From Hippophae tibetana (Eukaryota; Streptophyta; Magnoliopsida; Rosales; Elaeagnaceae), in assembly GCA_037013495.1 (NCBI GenBank), contig CM072802.1, forward strand, positions 44,740,501 to 44,804,500: a stretch of 64,000 bases of DNA, read 5' to 3'. The translations under genes were made by a program, and so were the position numbers. The notes under the pieces were generated by a model. That model searched no databases, had not been told where the DNA came from, and saw only the letters and a list, made by a program, of their open reading frames with translations. This document shows, piece by piece, positions 35,559-48,244 of this stretch (within the stretch, counting starts at the first letter, position 1; each line of letters opens with the position of its first letter).

Positions 35559-36389
35559 TTTCTATTAATGACATTAATTAAACATATTACTTAATTATGT
35601 ATACAATGAATATATTTCAAGTATTATTATATATAAATTTCCTAATTATTTGAATATATATCAAAACATACATAATGCAAAACAGTTATAATTTTAATCA
35701 TTTTACAAAACCATTTCTATACAAATTTAAAAAATAAGCAACATGTTAGCATGAATATATAAAAACCAATCACGCACTTTGGTTGATTCTAATTTCTAAG
35801 CATGTTACTATATCATAATTAAAAAGTAATATTAATTATATGTATATAAATAAATTTGTCTACGCATAGTAAACCCACAACATTTCAGATATTATTTCCA
35901 CATAAAATAAGTCAAACATTATTACAATCAAAATAAAAAACATACCTAAATCAAAAATTTATACAAATATAAAACAAACTGAATAATAAGCTGCAAAATT
36001 CTACTTAATAAAATATAATTATAAAATATAAATAAATTTATATAATCCATCAAATCCACAACATTTCAGATATTATTTTCACATAAAATAAGTCAAACAT
36101 AATAACAAACAAAATAAAAAACATACCTAAATCAAGAATTTATACAGCAAAATGGGTATAATTTTTTTTTAATATTTTGTTCAAAAAAATAGAAGAACTG
36201 ATAGATAATGTGAGAAATGGAATATAACTTACAAAACGATGTTACAAATGGTGGTCGAAGGTGGCCGGAAATTTAGAAAGAAGGTGGCGCACGGTGTAGA
36301 TTTTGGGAGAAAAAACAGAAGAGTGAGGAAGAAAATGGAGGAGAGAGAGGAAGAAAATTGGATTCTGCGTAAAAAATGACTCAAATGTG

Positions 36390-36713
36390 GATATATTAGG
36401 TGGATAGCGTCGGTTGACGTGGAAAACCGACGCTATGTCATGTGGATAGCATCGGTTCTCCACGTCAACTGACGCTATCCACGTGACGTAGCATCGGTTG
36501 ACGGGGCGAACCCACGCTATCCACGTTGGACATAGTGTCGGTTGACGTGGGCTATCCACGTAAATAGCATCGGTTTTCCACGTCAACCAACGCTATCTAC
36601 GTCGATAGCATCAGTTATCCACATCAACCGACGCTACGTCCAACGTGGATAGCATCGGTTCTACACCGAACCAACTTTACACGACGACTTATATACCCCT
36701 TTTTGTAGTAGTG
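36390..36713 (-). repeat. 5' terminal and subterminal repeats of CACTA 1
   Basis: The terminal repeat CACTACTACAAAAAG lies at 36699-36713. Next to it, about ten copies of a short motif (GCATCGGTT, often with GACGTGG) alternate in both orientations, giving many small hairpins. Such arrays are the transposase-binding regions of En/Spm elements. Confidence 0.85.
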
Positions 36714-36716
36714 GGC

Positions 36717-36917
36717 CTACGTATTGAAAAACATTGAAGGCATAGAGGAAGGCACAAGCTGGAATGCTAGACACTTAAAAATATACTATTTCCAAAAATA
36801 TATGTATTAACCTTCCCATCTTTTTTTTTTGCAATAACGACACACATGTATCTATGAAATAAAAGACTTCATCATTCACTCAAGCTCTCCCCCTTAAAAT
36901 GTGTATAGGGGGCTGAT
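36717..36917. other. Spacer right of CACTA 1
   Basis: About 200 AT-rich bases with no recognisable feature lie before the tandem array. Confidence 0.5.
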
Positions 36918-37325
36918 CACCTCGGTAAGGAACCGGGTCGGTGCTCTCCTCATCACATAGATCTATAAATCTGGTATAGCACCCCAGAAACGAAAGAATT
37001 CGAGTCATCCACCTCAGTAAGGAACCAAGTCGGTGCTTTCCTCATCACCTAGATCTATAAATCTAGTAGAGCACCCCACAACCGAAATAATTTGAGTCAT
37101 CTACCTCGATCAGGAACTAGGTCAACACTCTGTTCATCACCTAGATCTATAAATCTGGTAGAGCACCCCAGGAACAAAAGAATTTGAGTCATCCACCTCG
37201 GTTAGGAACCAGGTTAGCACTCTGCTCATCACTTAGATTTATAAATATGGTAGAGCACTCTAGAAATGAAAGAATTTTAGATGTCCACCTCGATCAGGAA
37301 CTAGGTCAACGCTCTAAAAAAATTA
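36918..37325. repeat. 92-bp tandem repeat, about 4.4 units
   Basis: The landmark CACCTCGGTAAGGAACC-type block recurs at 36918, 37010, 37102, 37195 and 37286, so the spacing is 91-93 bp. Each full unit also has CTCATCACCTAGATCTATAAATCT and AGAGCACCCC blocks. The units diverge in a graded way from left to right. Confidence 0.93.
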
Positions 37326-37494
37326 TAGCATCTACACTGCATTAAATTAAATGGGTATCAGGTGCTCATCACCTAGATCACGTTAAATAAAATCACAATA
37401 CAAAAAATATTCATTATACACAAATACATCAATCATTGCATGCCTCTCACATGGTCCATTATTGTTAAAAAAAGGGTCAATCAACAAAGAAATT

Positions 37495-37946
37495 TAAATA
37501 CTCCTTAAGCGTTTGGACACACGTCCAATATCTGGATCATCAGTCTCTTCAACCAAAGGAAAAGGTTCGACCTAAATCTCGACAACCTTCTCATGAACAT
37601 AAGTCGAAGGTGCAAGGTACGTCATCATCAATGAAAGCAATCCCCGTTCCAGATCTTCAGTAACTTCTATGACTTTAAGAAAAACTATTTCACATCGCAT
37701 CATATAAAAATTTGCCTAATACGACTCTCTACCAACAAGACTGGCCATACTAGTCAGGGTTTTCTTTTCACGAGATTGCGTTTGAATTAATTGCTCCCTA
37801 CAGACAGCGAGCTCACACTTGGTCTCTTTAGCAATACGTTCAAGCCTCAAAATTTCAAATTTAAGCAATCTAACCTCGTCTTCAAGCCTACCACTTGCAA
37901 TACGAAAAGCTCGAACTATGCATCTATTGGTTCTGTCAGAATCCAT
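37495..37946 (-). pseudogene. Unrecognised coiled-coil coding stretch
   Basis: A minus-strand frame opens with ATG at 37946 and reads 76 codons of charged, heptad-like sequence (RLEDEVRLLKFEILRLERIAKE) to a stop near 37716. After that stop, a different stretch with coding character continues in one frame (ERGLLSLMMTYLAPSTYVHE and VSKRLR) to about 37495, with one further TAG. I do not recognise a family. Position next to a tandem repeat and a second similar stretch at 38229 suggests the extra open reading frame of a large retroelement, but this is inference. Confidence 0.4.
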
Positions 37947-38228
37947 AATACGTGAGCAAAAATGTTAGAAGAATTGGAAAAAATTTCCAAACACACTAAT
38001 AGGCTTGGTATTCTCCAACCCTTTTATATGGAAGAAAAATTAAATATAAAAATACATATATATCTATACTTCAATAAATGAAAAAAGGTAGGTCAACATC
38101 ATAAATACACAATAAAGAGACAAAATTACTTTATTTATATAAGATAAATCCATTAGTATACAAAAGGTATGTCAACAACTGATGACTATACAAACCAAAA
38201 TAGCATCAAGCTTTCAAAAAAAATTTCT

Positions 38229-38760
38229 TTAAAAAAAAATTAATAAAGGATCAGCTCTCCCTTCCTCAAGAACCTCTGGGCCATCCTCACCACTAGAGGA
38301 GCCCAAACCTTCTCCCTCCTTCTCAACTGCTGGGGCTTGATTATAGACTGGCATAACAGGGATATCTAGAATGCGATAATAGTACTCGCCTAAACCCCTC
38401 TTCTTAGCCTTTGTCTTAAAAGTCTCCATCGCCATCTCATATGCCCGCTCGACGCTAGACTCCAACTTCTGAACCATAACATCCACTTCGGATTTCGCTT
38501 GGCATCGCACCTCTTCTATATAAGCCTTAGCTTGTCTCTACACATCCCTCAACCCCTTATTAGCTCGCCCCAAACACAGCCCTATTTAGTTTCTCCTCCT
38601 TATCAATCGCCTCGTTCTCCCACTTTGTTGTTTTCACCAATAACACAATGTATTTTGAGTGAAAAATGCATGAGCCTACTTCTCCTTCATGAGCTCGGAC
38701 TTTAAATAGCCCACGTTGTGAGCTTGATCAAAGTCAAAAAGCAGCATAAACTGCAAACAA
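38229..38760 (-). pseudogene. Unrecognised coding stretch with acidic C-terminus
   Basis: The minus strand reads LLFDFDQAHNVGYLKSEL near 38700, passes through at least two breaks, and continues in frame at 38510-38229. There an amphipathic helix (MVQKLESSVERAYEMAMETF) is followed by GLGEYYYRILDIPVMPV and an acidic Glu/Gly/Ser-rich tail. No family is recognised. With 37495-37946 it could be the degraded gag-like or accessory protein of one element. The complementary open frame at 38499-38705 is a shadow. Confidence 0.4.
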
Positions 38761-38839
38761 AGATAAAGTTAAAACAAATTAAAATCAGGCTCATATTTTC
38801 TCTTAATATATACCATGACTCTCTTCTTGGATTGAGCTT

Positions 38840-40100
38840 GACATTAATAAGTTGATAAACCTAAGGTGAATATATTCTTTAATTATAAATCATGATTTGG
38901 TCCATCATTAATTTATAATAAAAGATAACTTAAATCATCTAACTTAATATCAATTTATCAATAACTTCTTGATTGGAATTGAAATTGGTTAATGAAATTA
39001 AATTAAACTATTATTCATTAAAGCACAATCAAGCATAGATGATGTGTCCAATGCTTAGTTCTAATATATTTTCTTTAATTATAAATCAAGTATTGGTTCA
39101 TTGTTAATTTATAATTAAAGGTATGAAGATTATGAATAAGAAATAAATCCAAAAGCTTTTATTTATTTAAACCATAAATTTGTTCTTCCAATCGATGAAA
39201 GCAACACTAAAATCTCACATTACATAATTTAGCCAATCATAGTTAAATTAATCTCAATTAATTCTATTACAAATGACATCATTTTATAGAGAGAAAAATA
39301 AGATATAATAATAAAAATACCCCTTATAGATCTATTATTCCAAATCTCTAAATTGGTTGTCACTTCCTTCTTCAAATCCTTGGATCTACTTCACAGTTGA
39401 GAGGTTTTCTCTATGTATTTGTATTATGCACTATGAAGAATGTCTATTAGATCTGGTGGTTGGATATATAACTTGATATTTTTGATGAAGGGTTTAAGGT
39501 CTATTTATAGGTTATATTTTGGGGTCAAATAGGTATAAAGCACATATTAAGGTTTATGGCAACTTTTGACATTTGGGATACATCATGCGTTAATCTGTGT
39601 TATAGCTCATGTCGAATGTTACATCTCCAGTTTCAACACAAGAGACCCATGCCATAGTATGGTACATATTGGGCCACGATGCGCATTGACCTTCAGCAAC
39701 AACAAATGGATTCGATAGGCTTGTTCTGTGGGATGGTTTTTGTTGGGCCTCAGTGCTCATAAAAATCGTAGAATCACCAATTAGAACTAGAGAGCACCTC
39801 AATATAGCATGAAATATATGAGGGCCACAGTGTGCATAGAATATTTTGTTTTTGAAATTTTAGTCCATTCTGACTTGTGTGAGTTACCATTAATTGTCCC
39901 ATTTTTACTCTTTTTTTGTGTTTGCCTAATATTCTTCTAAAAGCGCTTTAATCTATAAAAGACAAAAATATAATCCAAAACAAGATAGTAGAAAAGTAAA
40001 ACATAAAACTAACACTTTAAAACATAGACAATTGGAGGTCAAAATAATGTTCATCAAATACCCATTAAGCCTACATTTTGCTAGTCCTCAACAAAAATAA
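38840..40100 (-). repeat. Athila-like LTR region, minus orientation
   Basis: On the minus strand the phrase GAGGACTAGCAAAATG followed by TGGGTATTTGATGAACA (about 40040-40090) is the wording of Athila-type U3 starts. A TATA box (CTATAAATAG, complement of 39501-39510) lies 550 bases further on. Two related blocks (38868-38940 and 39060-39125) repeat a TTATAAAT-rich segment. The boundaries were not resolved and no second copy of this LTR is in the window. Confidence 0.45.
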
Positions 40101-40438
40101 TTAAAACTAAAAAGACAATCATCATAACTAAAATAAAGCTAAAAAGTTAAATCAATAAAATTTATCATGCTTTAGATTCTTTTCAGTTCATAATTTAAAA
40201 CTCAAGCACTAGTTCATCCAATATCTCAAAGTATCATGGTTCATTGAGAAAATCAGCTACACATCACAAATTCATGACCCATTACTAGAAACATATCAAC
40301 ATTGATTACCCCAAATGTGCAGAAGAAAAAAAATAGGTTCCCATATGTTTATAAACAAGAAAGGCTCAAATGTGTATAACATGGATCTTATGAAAGGAAT
40401 CAAATACTAGGATTTTCAAGACATTATATAGATCATAC
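40101..40438 (-). other. Athila-like 3' untranslated DNA, left part
   Basis: The stretch resembles 60090-60330 in wording (ACATATCAACATTGATT-type block), so it appears to be the non-coding DNA between pol and the 3' LTR of an Athila/Tat element. It continues at 41995 after the solo LTR. Confidence 0.4.
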
Positions 40439-40443
40439 CATAC

Positions 40444-41989
40444 CAATGGACAAAAATTTGATATTCAAATTTTTATATTTTAAAAAAGCTCACAAGTACA
40501 TGATTCACTTATAATATGTGATAAGTATACTCCTAAGGAAGATCTAAAAAGGATCTACGTGCTTGTAAATAATTCAAGACATTTCTTAATAACAAACACT
40601 AAAAATAAGCCTAAGCATTTTGTCACAATATTTTGGTTTTGAAAAAGATTAAATTGATAAAATAAAATAAAATGATAAAAAATAGCATTGATTCAATCAA
40701 TTTTAAGCATATAATCAATTAACAACTAATGAGTTAGTTAACCATGATTGTTTAGAATTAATTAGGTAATTAAACATATAAATTAAGGTTATTGATTTTT
40801 TGTTTTTTATATGAAAATATCCTTTGGTAGGGATCATATTTTTATTAATAAAACCAATTAATAATCTTAGACGGGGAGCACCAACTCATTAGATTAAATT
40901 ATGTTTTGTTTCTAAGAAAATATAAACCGTTTATATAACTACTTTAGACGTGGCACATAAATTAAACTCTTATTTATGGTGTTAAAATTAGATCTTAAAA
41001 CTTAACTTAATATTTTAAATTTATTACAAAAATGTGTCATCATTATATTAATCAATAATAAAATTTATAGGAATTTTGAATGAAAAAATAATCTCAATTT
41101 ATTATATAAAAATATTCATCTAAGTTAATTTTTACAAATATGACAACAAAACTAATATCCCATAGTAATAATTAGTCTGACACAATCAAATTTAATAAAT
41201 GACTAGTAAATTAAAAATATCATTTAGAAGAATAAAAAAAGATTGAATCTATATATAAAATTAAATGGATACAATTAAGATTTATAATAACAATTAAAGA
41301 TAGATGGGTTTGTCATGCTCCATAATTGTGATCTTGATCCTCAAAGTATTTTTTGATATACAAATATATTATGTATTTTTTATAATATAGAATACCTCCT
41401 AAAGATCTACCTGTGGCTATTTATGAATCTAAACTACTACCAAAATTGAAGAAAAATAAGAACTATAGCTATTCTTAAACCCTACTACGTAAAAATATTG
41501 TGGCTACATGCAAAACCTAGCACATAATGTGTTTATTTATAGCTGAGGTTGGCCAATAAGGACTTTGGGTCAAAAAATATTAATCACACACATGGCTCAT
41601 TATTATCCATGTAGTGGCTAGAGTTATGTAATGGTTAACCAATTATTACTTGCACTGTAGCCTAACATTTCTTTGTGACCTAACTATTTCTTTGCCAACT
41701 TTACTTCTTATTTTCACCACTTACAAAGTGCCTAGTATTACATGTAAGGTTTACATGCATTATTCCTTGAAGCTTTTAAGGTGTGAATGAATGATTAAGG
41801 TATCATTATTTGTTTGTTGATCAATTATATATTTGAACCTAAAAATACCTTAAATACAACAAAACATACCCATTATTTTGACATATAGATTTACATAAAT
41901 AAGAATAAAAATATACATAATCAAATCTATTTATTCATATTAAAGTACAATAAAACCACAAAATACTAGTGCTTTTTAAGCACTCATCA
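40444..41989 (-). mobile_element. Solo LTR C (same family as A and B)
   Basis: This 1546-bp unit is flanked by CATAC on both sides (40439-40443 and 41990-41994). Its right end, AGTGCTTTTTAAGCACTCATCA, is nearly the same as in A and B. The left end reads CAATGGACAAAAATTTG where copy D (62827) reads TGATGCACAAAAATTTG, so the terminal TG has become CA. Block order (GATAAGTATACTCC, the CCTTTGGTAGGG block) follows copy B. It lacks the GC-rich promoter cassette seen in A and B. Confidence 0.8.
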
Positions 41990-42168
41990 CATACTTCAAT
42001 CAAAATCATTAAGCAAGAAATATCAAATACGTGCCTATAGAAGAATGAAAATGCAAGACTTCAAGGGGTTATTTTCTATTATTTTGCAACAATCCCATCA
42101 CTACTATCCAGGTTTTAGGGTTATAGTATTATTTATATTATTTTTTCTCCTTTTCTTTTAACAAACCT

Positions 42169-42197
42169 ATGTATGTATGTATGTATGTATGTATGTA
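42169..42197. repeat. (TATG)n microsatellite
   Basis: About seven tetranucleotide units lie between solo LTR C and the SIRE-like element. Confidence 0.95.
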
Positions 42198-42320
42198 TTA
42201 TGGTAAATGGCTATTGTAGCTTCTTCTTCTTTCCTAAGGGAATCATATATGTATCATTATTATTTTTTTACTAGAAATCAAGCAGGAGATGATCATAGGG
42301 ACACACTTTAAACTTTTACT

Positions 42321-43629
42321 TGATAGTTTATTTAGTTATAGATCTAATTAGCTAGAAGAGGTGAATAGATAATTAACAAAAATACGAAATTTAATTTTTC
42401 TTCAATTTACCATACAAGAAATCATGTGTAAATAAAATAATGCAAAAAAATAAAATAATACACAAGATATTTAGGTGAAAACAACCTAGGCCATAACAAT
42501 GACCTAAGACAAAAACCATTAGTTCACCAGACCACTTAGCTATCTACTATGAAATTAATGTTCGATTATAAGGCAAAGACTCAAACTATCCATCAAGGTA
42601 ATGCCCCAAGTAACCTACTTAAAAGCCTTTGATTTCCTTTATAGTCTTTGAAAGCAAGGTGTTCTAATCTAGACCAGTGTATTGGAAAATTGGAGTCACA
42701 CAAGTTATTGAACCTACTTAGATGGCACCTAAAGTGTGTCCTAGAGTAGATTAAACAATGAAAAAACCCCAACTAGATGATTTAGTAGAATGATAGACAA
42801 ATCGAAATCACTAACAACTATAAATTAGATATTAAAACAAAATATCACAAATATTGTAGTTTTTTTAATCCATCAAACACAACCACAAAATGTTTGGTTA
42901 ATTGCCTATTGAAAAAAAAGCTAACAAAATAGTTTTTGCAAAATAGATTTAGAGAGAAAGCTTAAAATGAAAAATTTAACTCATGTGTGGATGAATAAAA
43001 TATTGAGCATTAGGTTCTTTAAATAGGAAGGATTGAAGTCCTAGTGCTAGGTTAAAACCCAATTACAATTATGTCCATTAAACAAGTTATAGAATAGTAA
43101 ATAATAGGAATAAAATAGTAATTGAAATGTTTAGCTTGAGTAAAAATTAGGTTAAAGTTTAAAACCTAGCCGCTTGATTGATCTAGGTCAACCTCGATCA
43201 ATTGACCAAAAATGTTTGATCGATCTAATCAATCCTCAATAAATATAAGGTATTAAATAAATAAATTCCAAATTTTTTAGATTGATCTATCCATTTCTCG
43301 ATCGATCTAATGCTTGATTGATCAAACATTAAACCTCAATCTTTCTACCAGAATTAAAAATTAAAACAAGGAATTTTTAAACAAGGTAGGTCAATTCTTG
43401 ATCGATCCACTCACCTCGATCAATCTAAACATGTCTCAATTGAATGAGGAGCCTAAACTCAAAATGTTCCTATGTATTTAATTTAAATTCTAACATGCAT
43501 AAGAATAAAGATATACTTGATATGTATTTTTTTGGAGCTTGATAATTTCTTCAACTTGAAAAGTGTTCTTGAAAGACTCACCTAGGAACTACATTATTAT
43601 TAAAGTTTTGTTCATGAATATAACCAACA
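42321..43629 (-). repeat. 3' LTR of the SIRE-like element
   Basis: This 1309-bp LTR includes a block around 43165-43460 rich in GATCGATC-like and TTGATC-like words. It aligns throughout with the 5' LTR once CACTA 2 is removed. Confidence 0.88.
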
Positions 43630-45408
43630 CTTATAATGCTTATAATCTCCCCGTTTGGCATATTAAGTAAAAAAACCTCTTTCTCACTATATAACGCTTA
43701 TAAGAAAAAAAATACATAGTGGAACTATCCTCTGATCCAGTGAAGCAATAGTCACTTAAATCTTGATAGCATTTATGTACACTTAAAAAAACACAAAGTG
43801 GCACACAACTTGTCCCGAAAGGCTAATTGTTTATTAGTTTAGTGTATATAATAACAAAAAAGTGAAGAAATAGTTATAAGTGATGAGTAATAATGGATAG
43901 AACATTTAAGTATTTCTCCCCCTATGTGAATAAACTTGAACACTCAATGTTTTCTCCGCCTATGTGTAATTTCTCTCAAAGAAATATTTTCAATCAATAA
44001 CTCTCTCCCTCTTTTTTGTCATACAAATAAATAATATAATCATGAAGAAATGAAAAATAGCTCGAGTAAGCAAGCAATGTATTTATTTACTGAAAAGATG
44101 AGTACACATTCTTAAAAACTTAATAACAATCAAAATAGAGAGATAAAAACAATATACTTTTCAAAAATGAATAAGTTCTCCTTGGTTTCTACAACTCACC
44201 TAAATAAATTATAATAAAACAAAAATTTATTAAAATTGATATTTTTTTTGAATTGAGGGTGGTAGACTTAGCTAAATATAACTACAATGAGACACAAAAA
44301 AAATGAAATTAATTTTGTTCAAAGTATGGCTATTTGTTGACAACATAAATATATATAGATAAGACACAAACATGCTAACACATATGGTGACATATCGACA
44401 ATTACCAAAAGAAAAATATGTGTTAAAACTACAATAGGATGTCAATTTGTTTGTTTATGTTTAGTTACAAAGGATTCAAAGAAAAGAGTATCATATATCA
44501 TGAAAAAATTGCAGTCGAATTCATAATTACACATAATAAAAATTTACTTACTAAGAGAAAAATTAATTATTATTTTTTTTTGTATTTCCGTCTTTCTTTT
44601 ATGAGAGATTTTTTATATATTTTATTTTTGTATAATTATTTGTGACTCTTTTCTTTTTGTGTAACAAAAGATTTTGTATTTTTCTTTTTTCCTTTAATAT
44701 TATTGTTATCTTTCTAAGGAAATATGCACAAGCTAAAAGCATAGTATGATGATTTTCACACTAGTTGTGAGGTAGCCCTCTCTGTTCACTATGGTAGCTT
44801 CACACATCACAGTAGGTAGCCCTATCAAAACTAGGAGTTTATCTATAGTATAATTTTATAAAGTGAAATATAGAGCTCAAACACAATTTAATAGTCAAGG
44901 TTATCTTATGCCCTAAAATCCCACATAATGAATTATAAACTTCAAGCATGAAATACATATGTGTTCAACAAGTGTGTGAGTAGGTTAATGTTAACATCGA
45001 TCACTAGATGTGAAAAATATGTAGATGAATAAGTCAAAGTACTCAACTAAGGAATGTAAAGCCAATCAATAGAAGTGAAAAAGTATGAAAATAATATGTA
45101 AAGTTTATGTCAATGTTAAAGAAAACCTACTCCCTCTTTTTTTTTCTTTTTCTTTTTTTAAAATAAAGAAACAAAAATAAAAATAAAAATGAAACAAATA
45201 AGAAAATTAAAGATACTTACCTCGGGTGAAATGAGCACTCAAGCAAAAGTACCTAGGTGAATATTAAGGGATGATCAGATGATCAAAAAATCATGATATT
45301 TTTTAACTCAAATTTTCTTGAATTTTAGTTTTTATATACCTTTTGGTTGGAAATTAACTTCCTTCGTTTTCATAGGAATTTTCTTGGACTTACCTTTGGA
45401 CTTCACAT
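43630..45408 (-). other. Internal non-coding remainder of the SIRE-like element
   Basis: This DNA lies between gag and the 3' LTR, where pol and a 3' untranslated region would stand. It is AT-rich and I see no protease, integrase or RT motif in any frame, so pol has been deleted. Confidence 0.6.
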
Positions 45409-46256
45409 TCACCTAAATGAAGACGTAAAATGCATGGTAGGATGATGATAATTATTCCTAGAATTAAATGTATTAAATTTTACTTGCCTCTTTGATCCAA
45501 CAACTTTATGCTTTCTAGTATAATTATTGGACATAATATTCATAGATGAATGATAATTATGAGTCCTATAACTAGAAGCATGGAAATAATTATTAAATTT
45601 ATTAGCATTCATCAAAAATCTACATTCTGGTCATATATGACCTTTTATATCACAATGAAGACAAACATGCACAAATTTAATAGATTTTCTATTATAGGAA
45701 TAACAATTCTTTATGAATAATTAATAACAGTAAGAGTACAACTAGAATCCCTAACCAAGTGCAATCATTGATGTTGGTGGTGAATGTTTAGCTTATGAAG
45801 AAGGATTGGAGAGTTACAATCACAATTGATTTTGAAGAGGATGGTATGATGTGCATATCTACATATCCTAACCCTCTTTTATCTTCGAAAATGTTTTCAT
45901 AGTCAAGGACTTTGTTTAGTCTTTCAACTCTAATGGTTAACCTCTTCACAGCTTCATATGATTCTTTGAACTCTTGTACCAATTTTTTATTATCTATAAC
46001 AACCTTTTTATTTTTCTCTTTCAAACCTACAAGACTCAAATTCAAAGCATTATGTTGTTCTTACAAAATATTCTTTTCTTCTTTTAATTTAATAAAAGAG
46101 CTTTCATGTGTCTCAAGTTATTCATTTAATTTTTCTACTTTTACATTTAAATTTCCATTCTTTTATATGGATTTAACATATTTAGAAAAAACATTCTTTA
46201 AAACTTTTAACGTTATATTTGGAGGGAAAATAAGATTTAAATTCCTTAACATCTAA
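45409..46256 (-). pseudogene. SIRE-like gag fragment with coiled coil and zinc knuckle
   Basis: The minus strand shows a coiled-coil segment (heptads through ERLNKVL, about 45870-46045) ending in the DKRGLGYV motif that follows the coil in SIRE/Maximus Gag proteins. After decayed sequence comes a zinc knuckle at 45622-45663 (CLHCDIKGHI-stop-PEC). All four metal ligands are kept and one CGA-to-TGA type stop lies inside it. An Asn/His/Tyr-rich tail follows (45409-45615). The N-terminal capsid part is not readable. Confidence 0.75.
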
Positions 46257-46589
46257 GCTATCACCATTTATAAGATAATATGTAACAAATTCCTAGGTAA
46301 AATTAAGTGTATCTAGTGACCCTCTCTAATACCAATTGATAGTTTATTCAGTTACAGATCTAATTAGCTAGATAAAGTGAATTGATAATTAGTAGAAATA
46401 TGAAAGATTAAAATTTTTGTAGATAGCTAGACATGTAATCATGTATAAATAAAATAATACATGCGATTTTTTGGTGGAAACAGCCTAGGCCATAACAATG
46501 ACCTAAGAGAAAAACCACTAGTCCACTGGTAATGTTCGATTATATGGCTAGGACTTAAACTATCTACCAAGGTCACTACTACAAAAAGT

Positions 46590-46745
46590 ACATATGGCCT
46601 CGGTTTTTAACCGTGGTGTGGGTCTATGGCCACAGTTATAAGAATCGAGGCCTAAGTGAGAGAGACCATATCAGTTTTTTTAAAAACCGAGGCCATAAGT
46701 ACCCCTATGGACTCAATTTTATAATAACCGAGGCCATAGGGTATA
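46590..46745. repeat. Left subterminal repeats of CACTA 2
   Basis: At least four copies of the GGCCTCGGTTTTTA / TAAAAACCGAGGCC motif occur in both orientations. The matching right-hand set lies at 50140-50265. Confidence 0.85.
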
Positions 46746-47025
46746 CATAAATTAAAAAATATATAATTTATAATTACAATATTAAAAATTAATATAAATT
46801 ACAATAAATTTATTAAAACAATATTAAAAATAATATTATAATAAAATTAAAAGTATAATTACATTCGAGAGTTTATTCTATACTAAAACATAATAAAAAT
46901 TACTATTACAAATTGACTTTTTTCTATTAATTACAAGCATAAATATGCTACAAAAAAGATTATAATGATAATTTTGGATTTTCAACTGATTGAAAAATCT
47001 TTCAAGTCTTTCTTGACTCCATCTT

Positions 47026-47390
47026 CTACAAACCAACACCAACATCAACACCAGCGTAGCGCAACAACGTCAGCACTAGTGCAACGTAGCGCACCAGCAC
47101 CCATGCAGCGCAACGCACCAACACCAGTGCAGCGCAGCGCACCAGCACCAACACCAGCATAGCGCACTAGCACTAGCACCAGCTTAGCGCACCAGCACCA
47201 GCACTAGCACCAACACCAGTGCAACACAGTAGCACCATCGCACTAGTACTAGCACCAATGTAGCACAACAACACAAGCACCAGCACCAATGCAGTGTAGC
47301 GCACCAGCACCAGCACCAGCGTAGCGCACCAGCGTAGTGCACCAGTACCAAGGCAACGCACCAGTACCAGCACCAGCACTAGAAATTTCA
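47026..47390. repeat. Minisatellite of GCACCAGCACCAGC type in CACTA 2
   Basis: An array of CACCAGCAC-like and GTAGCGCAC-like words of irregular period. Long open frames on both strands here reflect the triplet-like repeat and are not genes. Confidence 0.9.
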
Positions 47391-48244
47391 TCCTTATTTC
47401 CTGCATCTTCTACTTTCTCACAAGTAGACAAATAATGTATAATGTTTATTAGAGTGGTGAGATGGTTAGTGGGGGCAACTTATTTCAATATGCATTTCAA
47501 TGTCAACTCATCAAGTCTATGTAAGTGATTTATCAACCTTCATTAAGGATTTCTCATCATTTTCTGGAAAATCTTCATATCCATCAATGGTCTTCCCCCC
47601 AAATTGAGGCCTGGTATGCCTGGTATGCTTGGTACATCTGATGCTACTGCACCTGGTGCCTACCATGAAAAAGAAAACAGAAAAAAACTACAATAGCATG
47701 TGATCATCCATATTCCTAATAGTAGCCAATTCATCAGAAAATGCTAACTCCCAATCAAATTTACAACTTGTTAAAGAAGAAACTTTCATTTTATCAAATT
47801 TACAACCTATTTAAGCAGAAGATAACATAAACTACATAATCATATCAAATACGCAATGAGAAAAGGAAGTTGCATGTAGGAGCCAGAGGTGGAACCATAA
47901 ATATATTTTATAAAGCTAAAGTATATTTATCTCATCTATTATATTTATAATAATTTAATAATGTTAGATAATATACCATGCAATATACGACAACATATAA
48001 TTAAAAAGTATTAATTACCACTAACACCACAAATGCAGAACATACATATAAATATAAGAGTATACATAAAATTACTTACAAATAAATACCAACAAATGGT
48101 CCATAATCACCACTTAGTACTGAATCTACTAATGTAAATGAAAGGGCATTACTGTGAACTTACTCTACTAGATGATATGAGAGCACATAATCTTTCTCAA
48201 ACCTTTGGATTCTAGATGATAGCATGAAAAATCTAAGAAGAAAA

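Larger units (their letters stand above)
26943..36713 (-). mobile_element. CACTA (En/Spm) transposon 1, coding type, 3' end missing
   Basis: The right end (36713) reads CACTACTACAAAAAGGGG inward on the minus strand, preceded by a subterminal array of short inverted motifs (36390-36690). Leftward come TNP2 transposase, a DUF4216-like region, an En/Spm second-protein region and a Ulp1-like protease, the gene order of plant CACTA elements. The sequence outside the right end begins GGC. No opposite CACTA end was found left of 26943, so the element is truncated there. A solo LTR (30085-32179) is inserted in it, so nearly 2.1 kb of this span is foreign. Confidence 0.88.

Noticed and set aside
36918..37325. 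Regular repeats considered as a CRISPR array
   Set aside because: Units are contiguous 92-bp tandem copies without unique spacers, and the DNA is plant nuclear.
39590..39802. 70-codon minus-strand open frame
   Set aside because: It overlaps the promoter part of an Athila-like LTR region and shows no family features.
46965..47431. Open frames on both strands, 60-77 codons
   Set aside because: They come from the GCACCAGC minisatellite and lack any non-repetitive part.
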